From contig OZ024723.1 in assembly GCA_964016875.1 (NCBI GenBank), positions 16,363,957 to 16,427,956 on the forward strand: a stretch of DNA of 64,000 nt. The letters run 5' to 3'. The stretch comes from Fallopia convolvulus (Eukaryota; Streptophyta; Magnoliopsida; Caryophyllales; Polygonaceae). The notes under the pieces are model-generated. The model saw only the letters and a list, made by a program, of their open reading frames with translations. It searched no databases and was not told where the DNA came from. This document shows positions 33,658-46,148 of this stretch, one piece after another. Made by a program: the position numbers and the translations under genes. Each line of letters starts with the position of its first letter. Positions within the stretch are counted from its first letter, which is position 1.

Positions 33658-35043
33658 TGTTGATAGGGTTTCTTGACAACAAATAAATTTATAATCAAGA
33701 CCCCGCTGAGTACAGGGGAGTCAGGTTCGTCCACGGGAGAAAGTCTATGTCAAGTTTTGTTACTTGGAGCGCAAGTAATCAACAAAGCTAGGGTTTTTAT
33801 CAAGAGAAAGAGAAATTCTAAGGTTTAGGGTATCCCCACAACAACAATTATGCATGCCAACGCTAATGAAACATAAAGATCCTGCCTTTATCACATAAAG
33901 TTGTCAACTTTCGTCAACTAAGCAAGTAAATCAACTAACTTTCGTTCACTCAATAAACTTTACTATCTAATCTCTTCTACTTCAACTAGGATAGATCCGC
34001 TTTCACTTCAAAACCCTAAATTGACTATTCTGATTCAAGGTTTCCGCTTTCGCTTCAACTATGAATGAGAAATTCCCTCTCAACTTTCATTTCAAGGATT
34101 AAGAACAAGAGAATAGATTCATGCAATAAAAACAATCAAACCATGATCACAAACAAGCATGCACAACCATTGTTGGGTTTAACCCCAACCTTAGAGAGGA
34201 AGACTACTCACTAATCATAATTAAAAGCAAAACAACTAATTGAATTAAGAAAAGACTTACAAACTAAATTCAAAATGAAACTTGTCTTCCAAGTAATCTC
34301 CAATCTCTACTCTATCTCTATCTCCCACGCCTCTCTACCTTCTCTCCTCCTCCTCTAATGAATCGTGTGTGTTCTAAAACAAAGGCTAGGACAAGAGTAT
34401 TTATAGAGAAACTAAAGCTATCTAAAAGCTATCTATAAGGAAATAAATCTCCTAATAAGATATATCCCTTAAAACTATCTAATAACATAAAAGGAAAGGG
34501 ATAAAAGATCCTTAAAAGCGCCGACTCCGTCTTCGCTACCGATACTGAGTGCCTCGGTACCTACCCCGTTAGGGTCGATAGACACTTTTTGCTGAATTCT
34601 TCAAACTTCTTTTGTTGAACACCTCGTTACCGAACTTGTGCACCTCGGTATCGATCCCTGCTCACCTCGGTATCGACCCTCTTCAGCACTGCAAACAACT
34701 GAGAGTAAAACTTCAGTAGCAAGTTCGTTACACCCGGTTTGACTCGATTCTTTTTCCTATGTCTTTGTAACGAGTTTCTCTACTTCTTTTATAGCATGAA
34801 CTTGATTTTTCACCTCTTTATGGACTTCATTCCTTGAGCTTTTCCTCGGCTTCTCCTCTTCTCAAAAAGTGCTTCAAACAGCTTCTAAAAACCTATACAA
34901 TACCACCAAAGTTTATGTAGACTCCATATCTTAAAGAAATATGAAAACCTACACAAACGACTCAAAACAAAACACAAAACTAAAAAAAAGACTCAAACAC
35001 ACAAAAGCACACCCTAAAAACACAACTAAAAAGGCGGGCATCA
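33658..35043 (-). repeat. A1 LTR (5' copy)
   Basis: 1386 bp, partner of 27326-28724 with few differences: small indels, such as an extra CTAAAAG near 34428, and loss of one motif-bearing stretch near 34677. Four exact TCGNTANCGA motifs at 34533, 34624, 34645 and 34667. Confidence 0.93.
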
Positions 35044-35408
35044 ATGGACCACCGTGACACCATGCCCAACGGCTGCAAGCTGCGAGATTTCGTAAAACGT
35101 CTAATAACATGTTTTTAATAATATGTGAATTTAAAATAAATTAAGTTTTCGTGTGCTACATACCTCCCGCCGGAGATGAAAAGGTCCCATATGCGGTTGG
35201 GATCCAGCCTTGTGCTTGGTCCCGACGAGGGCGTCGACGAGGGCACGAGAGTAGGGGCCCTAGACCCCGCTGCGGGGGCTTCATCGTCATCGGACAAGTG
35301 AGGTGTGTTCGTGCGGGTCACCTCAGAAGAGTGCTCCTCGTCCGGTCTCTCGAGTGATCTCGGCTCGTCCGGACGAGGAGCTCGTGTACGTCGTCGTCCT
35401 CCGGACAT
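35044..35408 (-). pseudogene. CACTA TNP1-like gene, exon 1 and first part of exon 2
   Basis: Exon 1 is 35408-35164, starting MSGGRRRTRAPRPDEP, a basic then acidic low-complexity N-terminus ending IWDLFISGG at donor GTATGT. Exon 2 starts at 35100 and is cut at 35043 by the A1 LTR; removing one ATGGA duplicate restores the frame into 27325. The start is the first ATG after the (GTT)n tract, which would lie in the 5' untranslated region or promoter. Confidence 0.75.
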
Positions 35409-36902
<1,494 letters not shown>

Positions 36903-37030
36903 AACAAATTCAACCCAAAAATTAACCTAAATCCAACAAATTCAATCCAAAAATCAACCTAAATTCAACAAATTCAATCCAAAAATCAACCTAAATTCAA
37001 CAAATTCAATTCAAAAATCAACCTAAATTG
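36903..37030. repeat. 32 bp tandem repeat, about four units
   Basis: The unit contains AACAAATTCAATCC and AAAAATCAACCTAAATT, repeated at 36935, 36967 and 36999 with a degenerate first unit. Confidence 0.85.
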
Positions 37031-37084
37031 ACCAAATTCAACAACAACCAATCCCAAAAATCAACAAATTAAACCAAATTTTTT

Positions 37085-37680
37085 GGGTTTCGGGTTCCAA
37101 CCTTAAACGAAGATGTCGGAAGCGGATTCCCGGGGGCGCGGGGCTGGAGGTTCGAGCCTGGAGACCGGACGGTGTGGGCCTGGAGACCGGACCGCATGAA
37201 GGGAGGCAGTGCGGGTCGGCGCGAAGGGTGAGAGAGGCTCGAAGGGATGCGACGTTGAGGCGCAAAGGGCGGCGGCGTGGACGGTGCGAAGGGCCGACGT
37301 TGTTGAGGCGCGAGAGAGGCAGCGGCGGAGCCGTCGACGGCGAGATAGAGAAGAAGGAGAATGGAGGGCGAGAGGGAAGAGAGGCGCGAAGGGAGGCGAC
37401 GCAGATGATGCGAAGGGCCAACGGCATTGAGGCGCCAGAGAGGCGGCAGCGGAGCCGTCGACGGCGAGAGAGAGAAGAAGGCAGAGGGAGGGCGCGAGAG
37501 AAGGAGGCGGAGGGAGGGCGAGAGGGCAGGAGGCGGTGGGCTAGGGCTCCGCGGCGACGTCGAGAGAGAAGGCGGGGTCGTCGAGGGAAGGCGGCGGAGG
37601 GAGGTCGGAGATAAAGAAGCTCTCACGACGGAGGGAGAAAAGGTGGAGGAGTCAGGGGAAATGAAGGGGAAGAAGACACG
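37085..37680. repeat. GC-rich block with about 122 bp tandem duplication
   Basis: Strongly GC- and CpG-rich in an AT-rich surrounding. A segment beginning GCGAAGGGCC and running through GGAGCCGTCGACGGCGAGA occurs near 37287 and again near 37410. Overlapping open frames on both strands are R- or S/P-rich and follow composition only. The position between a subterminal array and the TNP1-like gene is where the GC-rich 5' leader of CACTA elements is usually found. Confidence 0.7.
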
Positions 37681-37764
37681 TTTGCGTCTTTATATGTGGT
37701 CGCTAACCCCAAAATTTGGAAATAGCGCCTTTTTTTCAAAATCCCCCCATTTTTTTAGATTTTT

Positions 37765-37950
37765 ATTTTAGCGACCATATGGTCGCCATCCCTAAAAAAA
37801 TTGAATTTCGCGCAAAAAAATTTGAGTTTTGATATCAAATTTCGAGTTGGCGACCGCATGGACGCAAAAATAGAGACCATATGGTCGTCAATCCGGAAAA
37901 TATGTCAGCAGTAGTGACCATATGGTCGCTAAGTAGCGATATGTTCGCCA
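37765..37950. repeat. Internal CACTA subterminal repeat array
   Basis: Copies such as GCGACCATATGGTCGCC, GAGACCATATGGTCGTC and GTGACCATATGGTCGCT. These belong at element ends, yet lie 3.5 kb inside, beside the GC-rich block, as if this were the original 5' end of the TNP1-bearing element. Confidence 0.8.
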
Positions 37951-37956
37951 AATGGT

Positions 37957-38152
37957 TCGGTAACGAAAGAATTGTCTTACACTTTGCTTCGTTATCACGG
38001 TAACGAAAGAATTGTCTTACACTTTGCTTTGTTATCACGGTAATGAAAGAATTGTCTTACACTTTGCTTCATTATCGACCGAAACTGGGTCGGTAACGAA
38101 AGACTTTTCTTCGTTACCGAGACCCCTACCGACCCAATTAGGTCGGTAACGA
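37957..38152. repeat. 40 bp tandem repeat (x3) and TCGNTANCGA motif cluster
   Basis: 37959-38078 is three 40 bp units beginning GGTAACGAAAGAATTGTC. It is followed by paired motifs including TCGTTACCGA (38111) and TCGGTAACGA (38090, 38143). The pair around CCGACCCAATTAGGTCGG makes an inverted repeat very like one in A2 near 47700. Confidence 0.9.
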
Positions 38153-38327
38153 CACACTACGAGGTGACCAAAATTTAATTATGTGACCAAACTCAATTGT
38201 GACAAAACAAAACTTCATTGCTTCCAAACTTAACCAAGTTACAAGCAACTAATTCATTACAGCGTACGAACAACACTTGTTTCTTTTTAAGTGAAAACAT
38301 CAACAAATAACTAAAATTCATGGACTC

Positions 38328-38634
38328 TCATGTTGTAGGTGGAGAATCAACTACCCGGATCTCAACACCTTCGAGCACATGAAGCTGCATAGCCTTTCCC
38401 TGGCCTCAAGCCATCTGTGATGTCATCGTCATTCAAGAGAAAACGGAAAAATCCCGGTGGTGCTCCCCCATCAGATAATATCCAATCATCGATCACTACT
38501 CTTAATGCGCGATTTGTACTGGTGCTCCATTCAGTTCTTGTCTCCCTATCCCCACGCACGTGCACGATTGAGAAGTGGATGAATTTTGGAGTAAAGGCGA
38601 TCGTGCGCCTGGAACACACTCTCCTTTGAGCCAT
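38328..38634 (-). pseudogene. Unknown ORF in CACTA with one-base frameshift
   Basis: The minus frame from 38634 (MAQRRVCSRRT) reads VHVRGDRETRTEW, VVIDDWILSDGGAPPGFFRFLLNDDD and TDGLRPGKG, then shifts by one base near 38390 and continues MQLHVLEGVEIRVVDSPPT to a stop at 38328. The balanced composition and the continuation across a single frameshift suggest a real former gene. I do not recognise the family. It lies downstream of TNP2 and could be an extra CACTA gene or a captured host fragment. Confidence 0.5.
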
Positions 38635-38799
38635 TGATCGGATGATTTGGAGATGGAAGCTTTAGGTGAGATTTGATGTTGGAATTTGAGATGAAGATGG
38701 AAGATTAGTGCATGTTGGAATTGGAGATGAAGTCTCCTTTTATGGTTGGAAATGGATGACTACTTGTGATGTGCATGCATGACTCTTGTCATCAGAATA

Positions 38800-39005
38800 G
38801 TAAATGCTAATAGTGCATCCAAATAGTGTGATCCGAATATTATTATCAGAATGGTATTATCAGCATAGTAAAAACAAATAGTGAATCAGAATAGTAAATG
38901 ATAATAGTGTTATCAGAATAGTATTATCAACATAGTAAAAGAAAGTAGTGAATCAGAATAGTAAATGATAAATAGTGTTATCAGAAAAGTGAATGGCAAT
39001 ACATT
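38800..39005. repeat. AT-rich tandem repeat of about 65-70 bp
   Basis: Three imperfect units built from TATCAGAATAGTATTATC, AACATAGTAAAA and TAGTGAATCAGAATAG, directly downstream of the DUF4216 exon in gene orientation. Confidence 0.75.
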
Positions 39006-39021
39006 AATAGTAGTATTCTGA

Positions 39022-39774
39022 TTACATATCTTCCTCATATGTATCCGTCTCACTCCCAAACTCCCCCTCAGACGTTTCAGTAGACGTCTCTGCTTGTTCC
39101 TCAACGACATGATCCTCTCTGTTTGGGTCATTTAGCGGACCAAGTGGATCATTATCATGTGTGTTGTCGATAACTCGTGGAAGGGAAGGATCATGTTGAA
39201 ATGCATCTTCAACGGCAACCCCCCGTGAACCACTCTCGTTAGGGTCTACACACGTACCTTCATCGGGCCACACACGTGACTTCACTTTACAGACCGCTAT
39301 CCATTCAGCATCTGCACGCCTCATCTTTGGGTTATCTAGGAAATGAAATTGAGTCGCTTGATGTGCTAAGATGTAACGGTCTTTTGTTCTCAACATTTTA
39401 TGTCTATGAACATCCACAAGCTTTAGTTGAGGGTGAATGCGTGTTCCTCCACGACTTCGAGTGTCAAACCACGAACAATTGAAGACAATAGGGCGCTTGA
39501 CGGTTGGAGATATGTAATTCAGCTCAATTATTTCCTCTAGCACACCATAGAAGTCCTCCTCGTCAATGCCAAAACTTTGTCCTAGAACACAAACTCCACT
39601 ACTGTCAGTAGCTCTGGTTGATGTGTGTGCCTTCGTGTGGAATCGATAACCGTTGACAACATAACCAGGATATGTCTTCACTTTTTTAGAGGGTCCACGA
39701 GCTAATGTTGCAATTTTATGATCTATAATTGCCGGACTGTCAGCATGCATGTGGATCGAGGAAACAAATAACAT
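39022..39774 (-). pseudogene. TNP2-like transposase, C-terminal DUF4216-type exon
   Basis: 250-residue minus frame. YRFHTKAHTSTRATDSSGVCV, YGVLEEIIELNY, PIVFNCSWFD and HPQLKLVDVHRH phrases, with DRYILAHQATQFHFLDNPK, match the DUF4216 region at the end of plant TNPD/Transposase_21 proteins. An acidic tail follows. It belongs with 40038-41190. Confidence 0.8.
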
Positions 39775-40037
39775 TTATGCATAATTTCAAATTAAACTGA
39801 AATTAATTTAGGAATTCCTTACATGGGAGTAGAACCAGAGGAGAAAGTGTATTTCCAAAATCTTTTGCTCTTCAGCTTCGTTTATTGTTGGATTTGAGGG
39901 CCGCACGAAGTTTGTCAAATAGTATCTATTACAGAGCATAATTGAATCAAGTACTTTTTTCAAATCAACATATATTTAATTAATAGAAATTAAACTTACT
40001 CAATATAGGGCTCCACTTCGACGCAATTCATGAGTAT

Positions 40038-41190
40038 TTAAGTTTGGATCACATGGAATTCATCATCCATGAGCACATGACCGCTTGATTTGCTACCCAA
40101 GGTTCGACTAGTTGTTGTGAAAATAGACAAATTGCCCGGATCAACCCCAACTGGAAGTGTGCAACTGACATTGTGGGCGACATCCATATGATTACTCGCT
40201 ACATGCGAGTTAAAATAATACGAGCAAAAGGTGGACGTCTCTTGAACAAGATAGGCACTACAAATTGAGCCCTCAACTTTATCTTTATTGCCAACTGTGC
40301 CCTTCAACAATTTTAGGAACCTACGATATATATTGAAAACCCATGTGTTATACAAGTTAGATAAAACCAAATTAACTACACATTATACAATATATAATTG
40401 TACACACCTTTCTTCTGGATACATCGATCTATAATTGACAAGGCCACAAAGTGAAGCTTCCTATGGCAAATGAATAGGCAAGTGCTCCATTGAATCAAAT
40501 AACGCTGGGGGAAAGATACGCTCCAGCTTGCACAAAATAATTGGTATTTCCTTGTGCAACTGCATAACCACCTCAGGCTTAAGCTCGTAACACGTCAAGT
40601 CCCTGAAGAACGCACTTAGCTGAGCAATAGGCTCCCAAACTTTGTCATCAAGAAATGCTCGAAAAGCAACAGGCATCAACCTTTGCATGAACACATGACA
40701 ATCATGGCTTTTCATCCCAAAGAGTCTAAGCTTGTGCAAATCAATGTAGCGGCTCAAGTTGGACACGTAGCCATCCGAGAATTTTACGGATCTAAACCAC
40801 TCCAGAAGCACTTGTTTTTCATGACGATCTAGTGCATAGCAAGTCCTCGTCGGGTTCCAACTCCGAACGCTTACACAATTCCTTTAGATCCTTTCTAGCC
40901 GACCACTTGTCTTTCGACTTCCCCGGAACATCGATAATGGTGAAGAAAACATTATCAAAGAAATTCTTTTCAATGTGCTTGACATCTAAATTATGTCTAA
41001 CCAGCAGACTGAGCCAATAAGGTAGGTCCCAAAAAATGTTTTTCTTCTTCCAACCCGAACCTCTACTGACCGTCTTATTATGTTGCTCGGCTCCCACATC
41101 AGTTATCTTCATCAACCTCATATTGTTAATCTGGTCTAATATCTCGTATCCGTCACGGAGTACCGGGGGAGCACGACGTAGGTTTGGTCT
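40038..41190 (-). pseudogene. TNP2-like transposase (Transposase_21 end and DUF4218), N-terminally truncated
   Basis: Minus strand, several frames. About 41190-40819 starts abruptly, with GWKKKNIFWDLPYW, RHNLDVKHIEKNFFDNVF and KSKDKWSARKDLKELC, the C-terminal end of Transposase_21. 40811-40461 carries the DUF4218 part (MKSHDCHVFMQRLMPVAFRAFL, ISAFF-like AQLSAFFRDL, IPIILCKLERIFPPALFDSMEHLPIHL). 40370-40038 continues (YLVQETSTFCSYYF). The upstream catalytic D-D-E domain is absent: only ~70 bases separate this frame from the subterminal array at 41191. The protein could not cut DNA. Confidence 0.82.
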
Positions 41191-41458
41191 CTCACGACCA
41201 GATGGTCGCTATATGTAGCGACCATATGGTTGCCACCGTCTCGCGGGAAAATTGCCCGCGCATTTATTGTGACCAAATAGGGTTGGCGACCATGTGGATG
41301 CCACAGTTAGCGACCAAATGGTCGCTAACTTGTTTTTTATTTTTTCCCCAGTTTTGACGTCCACATTAGCGACCATTAGCGCCTATCTGGTCGTTAATTA
41401 GCGACCATTTTAAGTGCTCGCGAAAATATGGTCGCTAAATCTGCAGAATGGTGTAGTG
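41191..41458. repeat. CACTA right subterminal array and terminus
   Basis: Copies of GCGACCATATGG and GCGACCAAATGGTCGC, ending GGTGTAGTG, the complement of CACTACACC. Confidence 0.9.
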
Positions 41459-42465
41459 TAATGACCAATGCACATCGTCCATAATGGTCAAAACCACATA
41501 ACTAACTACTAAATTAAATTAACACTTGCCCCAACCTAACACCATTTAATTTGGCCATTCAATATATCGACATGCATTGACCATATTGAGCATCATCAAA
41601 TAAGTGCTCTAAGTCAAAGTTCTTCATTCCTTTCACGACTTTCTGATATCTAATAAAGATGAAAATGATTTCATGTAATACATTGGCTTTATTGATCAAG
41701 CTTTGAGTGTTTATCATAATGAGTTAATAATTGTGCTTTCTAAAGTTGACTAGTTATCTATTTGTAAGTAGCTTTTGTAAATAAATATTTGGATTATGCT
41801 TTAGTTACAAGAGATTCAAGCTCAATGTTAAATTTTTTGTGTTATTTACAACCAATTAAAGTTGAAAGTCTTACCTTTTTTCCTTGCTTACAAAGCTAGT
41901 TGTTGCAAACAATGTCATTTTTCCATTATGATTTATGAATGTTTAAGCATAACCTTTGTTTATTTAAGAGGACAAGAATGAAGTATATCTTAGGTTGAGC
42001 GAGTTTCAAATACACGAGGGGAAAACTTATCAAAACATACCATGTACCTCTTACATGCTAGGTTTAACAAATGTGTTATGGTTATGACATCCAAATCAAT
42101 TGCCATCCATCGGGCAACGTTGGGTAGTGAATATCCATAAATCTAGATAGAGAAAATGTCATCATTTAGGGCAATGTTTGGTCATGGGTATGCACAAATG
42201 CAAATAGTAGATGCCATCCACATAGACAATGTTTGACAATGGATATGCACAAATGTGAACAAAACAGATGCCATCCATAATAGAAATGTTTGTTAGTGGA
42301 TATGCACAAATATAGACAGAGCAGATGCCATCCACAGGGACAAAGTATGGATTTTTAGTTCTAAGTACTCAAACATAGTTTTCAGAGCCCACAACAAAGA
42401 TTTTCAGTGATCGTATGATATTTTGATTTTGTTTACCACTAATATTATATTCAACATTTGAGAAA
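41459..42465. other. Unassigned sequence right of the CACTA element
   Basis: AT-rich, no supported gene. It holds the ~56 bp tandem repeat listed at 42102-42345. Confidence 0.4.
42102..42345. repeat. About 56 bp tandem repeat, four and a half units
   Basis: Units begin GCCATCCA and contain CAATGTTTG and GGATATGCACAAAT. The first unit is the most divergent. Confidence 0.8.
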
Positions 42466-42831
42466 ATGCCATTCAATAGGTTAAAGCAATTGTTATGGAT
42501 CATAAAAATAGGCAGCGACAAAATGTCAAACAAAACTCATCTTGGGAAGAAATTGTGTGGGAGAGAAGGCACATACACCCCCCATAAAAAGGAGATAAGA
42601 AAGTATGAAAAACACAAGCTAATAAAATTGGGTGTCTATTTAGATTGAAGTGTCATGAGCATCCTAGAGGATCATGGAAGATTGAGATTGTACATTGTAA
42701 TTCACAACCATGTGATTGGATCTAATTTGTATGGGCATCAATTGAATGGAAGAATCATAGATGAGAAAAGAAGGTTGGTGAAGTTGACGACACTAATCAT
42801 TTATATAGTGACCCGAATCATGTGTGCATAA
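42466..42831 (+). pseudogene. MULE/FAR1-like transposase, N-terminal DNA-binding region, split by A2
   Basis: The plus strand reads SDKMSNKT, CGREGTYTPHKKEIRKYEKHK, then after a frameshift GCLFRLKCHEHPRGSWKIEIV, and after another HNHVIGSNLYGHQLNGRIIDEKRRLVKL. This follows the order of the FAR1/MULE-type zinc-binding N-terminus (C-x-R-G-x-Y...K.GCPF.L......W.L.......HNH...L.GH...GRL..EE). The frame is cut at 42831 by A2 (duplication CATAA) and resumes at 53308. The frameshifts mean it was already decaying. Confidence 0.68.
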
Positions 42832-43686
42832 TGTTGAGAGGGTTTCTTAACAACAAATAAATTCATATCAAGACTCCGCTGTGTATAGCGAAGTCAGGTT
42901 CGTCCACGGGAAGCAAGGTTGTCTGTTTATCAAACAAAAGAAACAAGAAAACAAAGCAAACAAAGCAAAAACAGCTACGACCAACCTCGTTAACGACCTT
43001 GTCAGGGTCGTTAACGAACCTGGAGTTCTACCGAAACAGAACAATTAACGAACTAACAACAGGTTCGGTACCGATCCAAATTGACTCGGTAACGAATGAT
43101 TACGAAAGCAAAACTTAACAAATTCAGTGGATAAAAAGCTCTAGGACAAGGGTTACCACAACATAGCTATGCATAAGAACTCTTATGAAGATAAAGATCA
43201 TGCCTTTAAAGATAAATTCATCAACTTTCATTGACTAAACAAGCAAATCAATAAACTTTCACAAATCAATTCACTTTATTACTTGTTTTGAATCCAAAGC
43301 TCGAAAATTTCATTATCGAACAATATCAACATTCAAGTTCATAATTTTTCTTTCGATCAGGTTAAAAACTCAAATTACTTTGACTCTCGTCTAAGCATAA
43401 CTCAACAATCAATTCAAAGGATAGAAAGCAATCAAAAACTCAACACAATCATTCAAGCATGCACAACTATGTCGGGTTTCAACCCTGACCCTAGATAAGA
43501 AAACTACTCACTATTCATCGAAACAAAGCAAATAACTTTAATCAAAGAGAACATTGAAAATAAAACTTACTTGAAATTAGAAAAGTAATTATCGTCTTAC
43601 AAACTTGAAGAACACAAAAACACTAAGAACACCGAGCAAGAGTCGATCACCGAACCAATTCTCTCTCTCTCGATCGACCTCAGTTC

Positions 43687-43736
<50 letters not shown>

Positions 43737-44318
43737 ACTTCTCCTAAAACTAACGTCAATCCCCCCTTGTCTAGGCTTAGAACAAGGGTATTTATACTAG
43801 GAAACTATCTATTAAAAAGGCTAAAAGATAAAAACTTACTAAACTTAAAAGATACAAAATAAAAGATATAAATCTCGAAAGTCGGCGACGTCTCTACCGA
43901 CACAGGTCCCCTCGTTAACGACCTGTACAGGGTCGGTAGACTCTGCTGAACTCCTAACAAAAACTCTTGATTTACAGCTCGTTAACGACCCTCACAGGTC
44001 GTTACCGAGCCTCTGTTTTGGATTATTACGAACTCTTTCTTGGCTTTATCTTTGGACTCTAACTTGATCTTTCCATGCAATCTTCTCCCTTCTCTTCTAT
44101 GCATTCCACCTTCCACCACTTGACTTCAACTTTGCTTGAAAAGTGCTCCTTTCCATTCTAAAACCTACAAAAAGACACAAAACGGAGTAGCTTCCATACT
44201 TTTCACGAAATATGCAAACATATCCAAAAACACACTAAACTAACTCTAAAACCTAACAAAACTAAACTAAAAAAACCTAAGAAAGACACCTAAAACTAGA
44301 CCAAAAACATGAACATCA
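42832..44318 (-). repeat. A2 LTR (3' copy)
   Basis: 1487 bp with (CT)22 at 43691-43734, longer than the (CT)15 of the partner. Seven exact TCGNTANCGA motifs (42987, 43008, 43065, 43086, 43912, 43979, 43999). Confidence 0.93.
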
Positions 44319-44356
44319 AAATACCCCATACTTAAACTTGCTTGTCCTCAAGCAAT
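44319..44356 (-). other. A2 polypurine tract and Athila hairpin
   Basis: The minus strand reads TTGCTTGAGGACAAGCAAG, then TAAGTATGGGGTATTT directly before the LTR. Confidence 0.8.
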
Positions 44357-46148
44357 CACTATACAATAACCAAAACCAAACAAACATGTTTATCAAGCAA
44401 TAGCCATCAACTTAAAAGCAACATCAAAACATAGCAAAAAATAGCAAATGACTATTAACGTCATCACACATATATAAGCACTAATAGACATAAGCAAATA
44501 CAATCCAACCTCACCAAGGATATATGTGTTTCACTCAACTCTCAAGTGTTTGGGCTTATAAATTCAATCTCTCAATTCAATCTTATATGCAAAAACTCAT
44601 AGAAATTGGAACTTATATCACCAAACTTTCATCCTAAGATTTGTCAAAACAAGCAAAAATCATCAGGAGAACTTAGGCTCAATGAAAAACTTCATAGAAG
44701 TTTCCATTCGGCCGGGTTGTAATGGGGCTTGGTAAAGACAAATAGGCATGGAAATATTTTGGCTAAGTGGTGTTAATAATATCCGAGAATAAAAGACTCC
44801 TAAAAACTCACACATAACATCAAAACTCTCAAAACAGAATATACCAAACTCACTAAACTTATGCACATTCTTTTCACTCACCTTTCATCCTAGAAAGCCT
44901 CATATAAACATAAAGAATCTTTGGTTTTAACTTTAAACACAAATTCACATCTTCTTCATTTCTTCTTCTCTTTTTTTCTATATTTCTTTTCATTTCAACT
45001 CTTTTTTTTCTTTTCTCGAACAGCCACGTTAACGACCCATTAAGGGTCGTTACCGAGCTACATTCCTCCTCTGATTTCTCCTCTTTCTCAACATTTTTTC
45101 TTACTTTTGTGCATCTTTTCTACCAAGAGATCTTTTTACAAAACAAAACAAAACAAAACAAGAGACTTCCAATCTACCCTTCCCAAAACCCTTATTTTGA
45201 ACCAAACATAACTTTTCACTCTACAAAGCATACCTCTCTAACTAAGTTTTAATTCTCGAATAGGGTCAAGCTTATCTCGGCTAGGGAAATAATTTTGTGG
45301 AGCTAAAAATAGAAGGCTCCAGGCTCAAATTGGTTATCAAAAAGAAGGATCGCGTAAGGGTGGATAAGGATAAATAAGGCTTAAAAAAATAAGTTCTTTA
45401 TTTTATGACTTTCACAAGTAATGAACTATAAATCTTATATAGGTCTCAAGAAATAGATAACCATCACAATTCCAAGAGATAATATACATAAAGAGAGTAA
45501 ATCACACAAGAAAAGAAGAGGGAATTTTTTTTTTGATATTCTCCCTATAAGACCAAAAATAACTCACAAGTTAGCAATTTTTTGTTGGATTGCACTACTC
45601 ATGCTAAAAGTTATACATGCTCAATTTCATCAAATGCTATTCCTCTATAAAACAATTTCATATCAAAAATCAAGCTTATACCATCAAAAACATGCTTGAA
45701 AGGAAATTACATGATCATGCTAGCAATTAACTATCATAGAACCAAAAGACAGGGCGTTTATCCGTTCTAAAAAACTCTCTCCTTTTTTTGAATTTTTTTA
45801 AAATTTTCAATTTTTTGTGATTTTTGATTTTTCTCTTTAACAAAGACAACTAAACAAGTAAACAAACAAAACACACAAACAAGTAAGTTTTCTTCCCTTC
45901 CCTACCCCATACTTAAAATTACAGTGTCCCCACTGTAATAAAACTAAGCAGAAGAAAAGAATAAGAAAAAGAAAGAAGCTTACAAGATCAACTAAAGTGG
46001 AAAAGAACATCTTTTAAAAGCTGAATCATCGTCGTGGTGGTGGTGGAAACTGACGCTCAAAGTTGTCCATGAACTGATACATGGTCCTCCAGCGCTCCTC
46101 AGCAATCGGCACCCTTTGCTCCATTGTCATCCAACGAGCATCCGCCTG
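44357..46148 (-). other. A2 3' untranslated region
   Basis: 1.8 kb, no gene. It contains the ACAGTGTCCCCACTGT inverted repeat near 45924 (also in A1), one exact motif at 45047 and a close variant at 45027, and several T-rich tracts. Confidence 0.7.

Larger units (their letters stand above)
27326..35043 (-). mobile_element. A1: Athila-type non-autonomous LTR retrotransposon, minus strand
   Basis: LTRs 27326-28724 and 33658-35043 begin TGTTGATA and end ATCA; the duplication ATGGA is at 27321-27325 and 35044-35048. A tRNA-Asp primer site and the Athila/Tat hallmark TTGCTTGAGGACAAGCAA with a GGGG-containing tract identify the lineage. The interior (4.9 kb) encodes only gag and protease plus a conserved tail; reverse transcriptase, RNase H and integrase are absent. 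Stops and frameshifts are present. It is inserted in exon 2 of the CACTA TNP1-like gene. Twenty copies of the TCGNTANCGA motif are spread over it. Confidence 0.93.

Noticed and set aside
37069..37626. R-rich or S/P-rich open frames on both strands of the GC-rich block
   Set aside because: Overlapping frames in all directions reflect GC composition and duplication, not coding.
38148..38165. CACTAC at about 38154 as terminus of another CACTA element
   Set aside because: The orientation would place its subterminal repeats to the right, but the repeats lie on the left, and no partner end with a 3 bp duplication was found.
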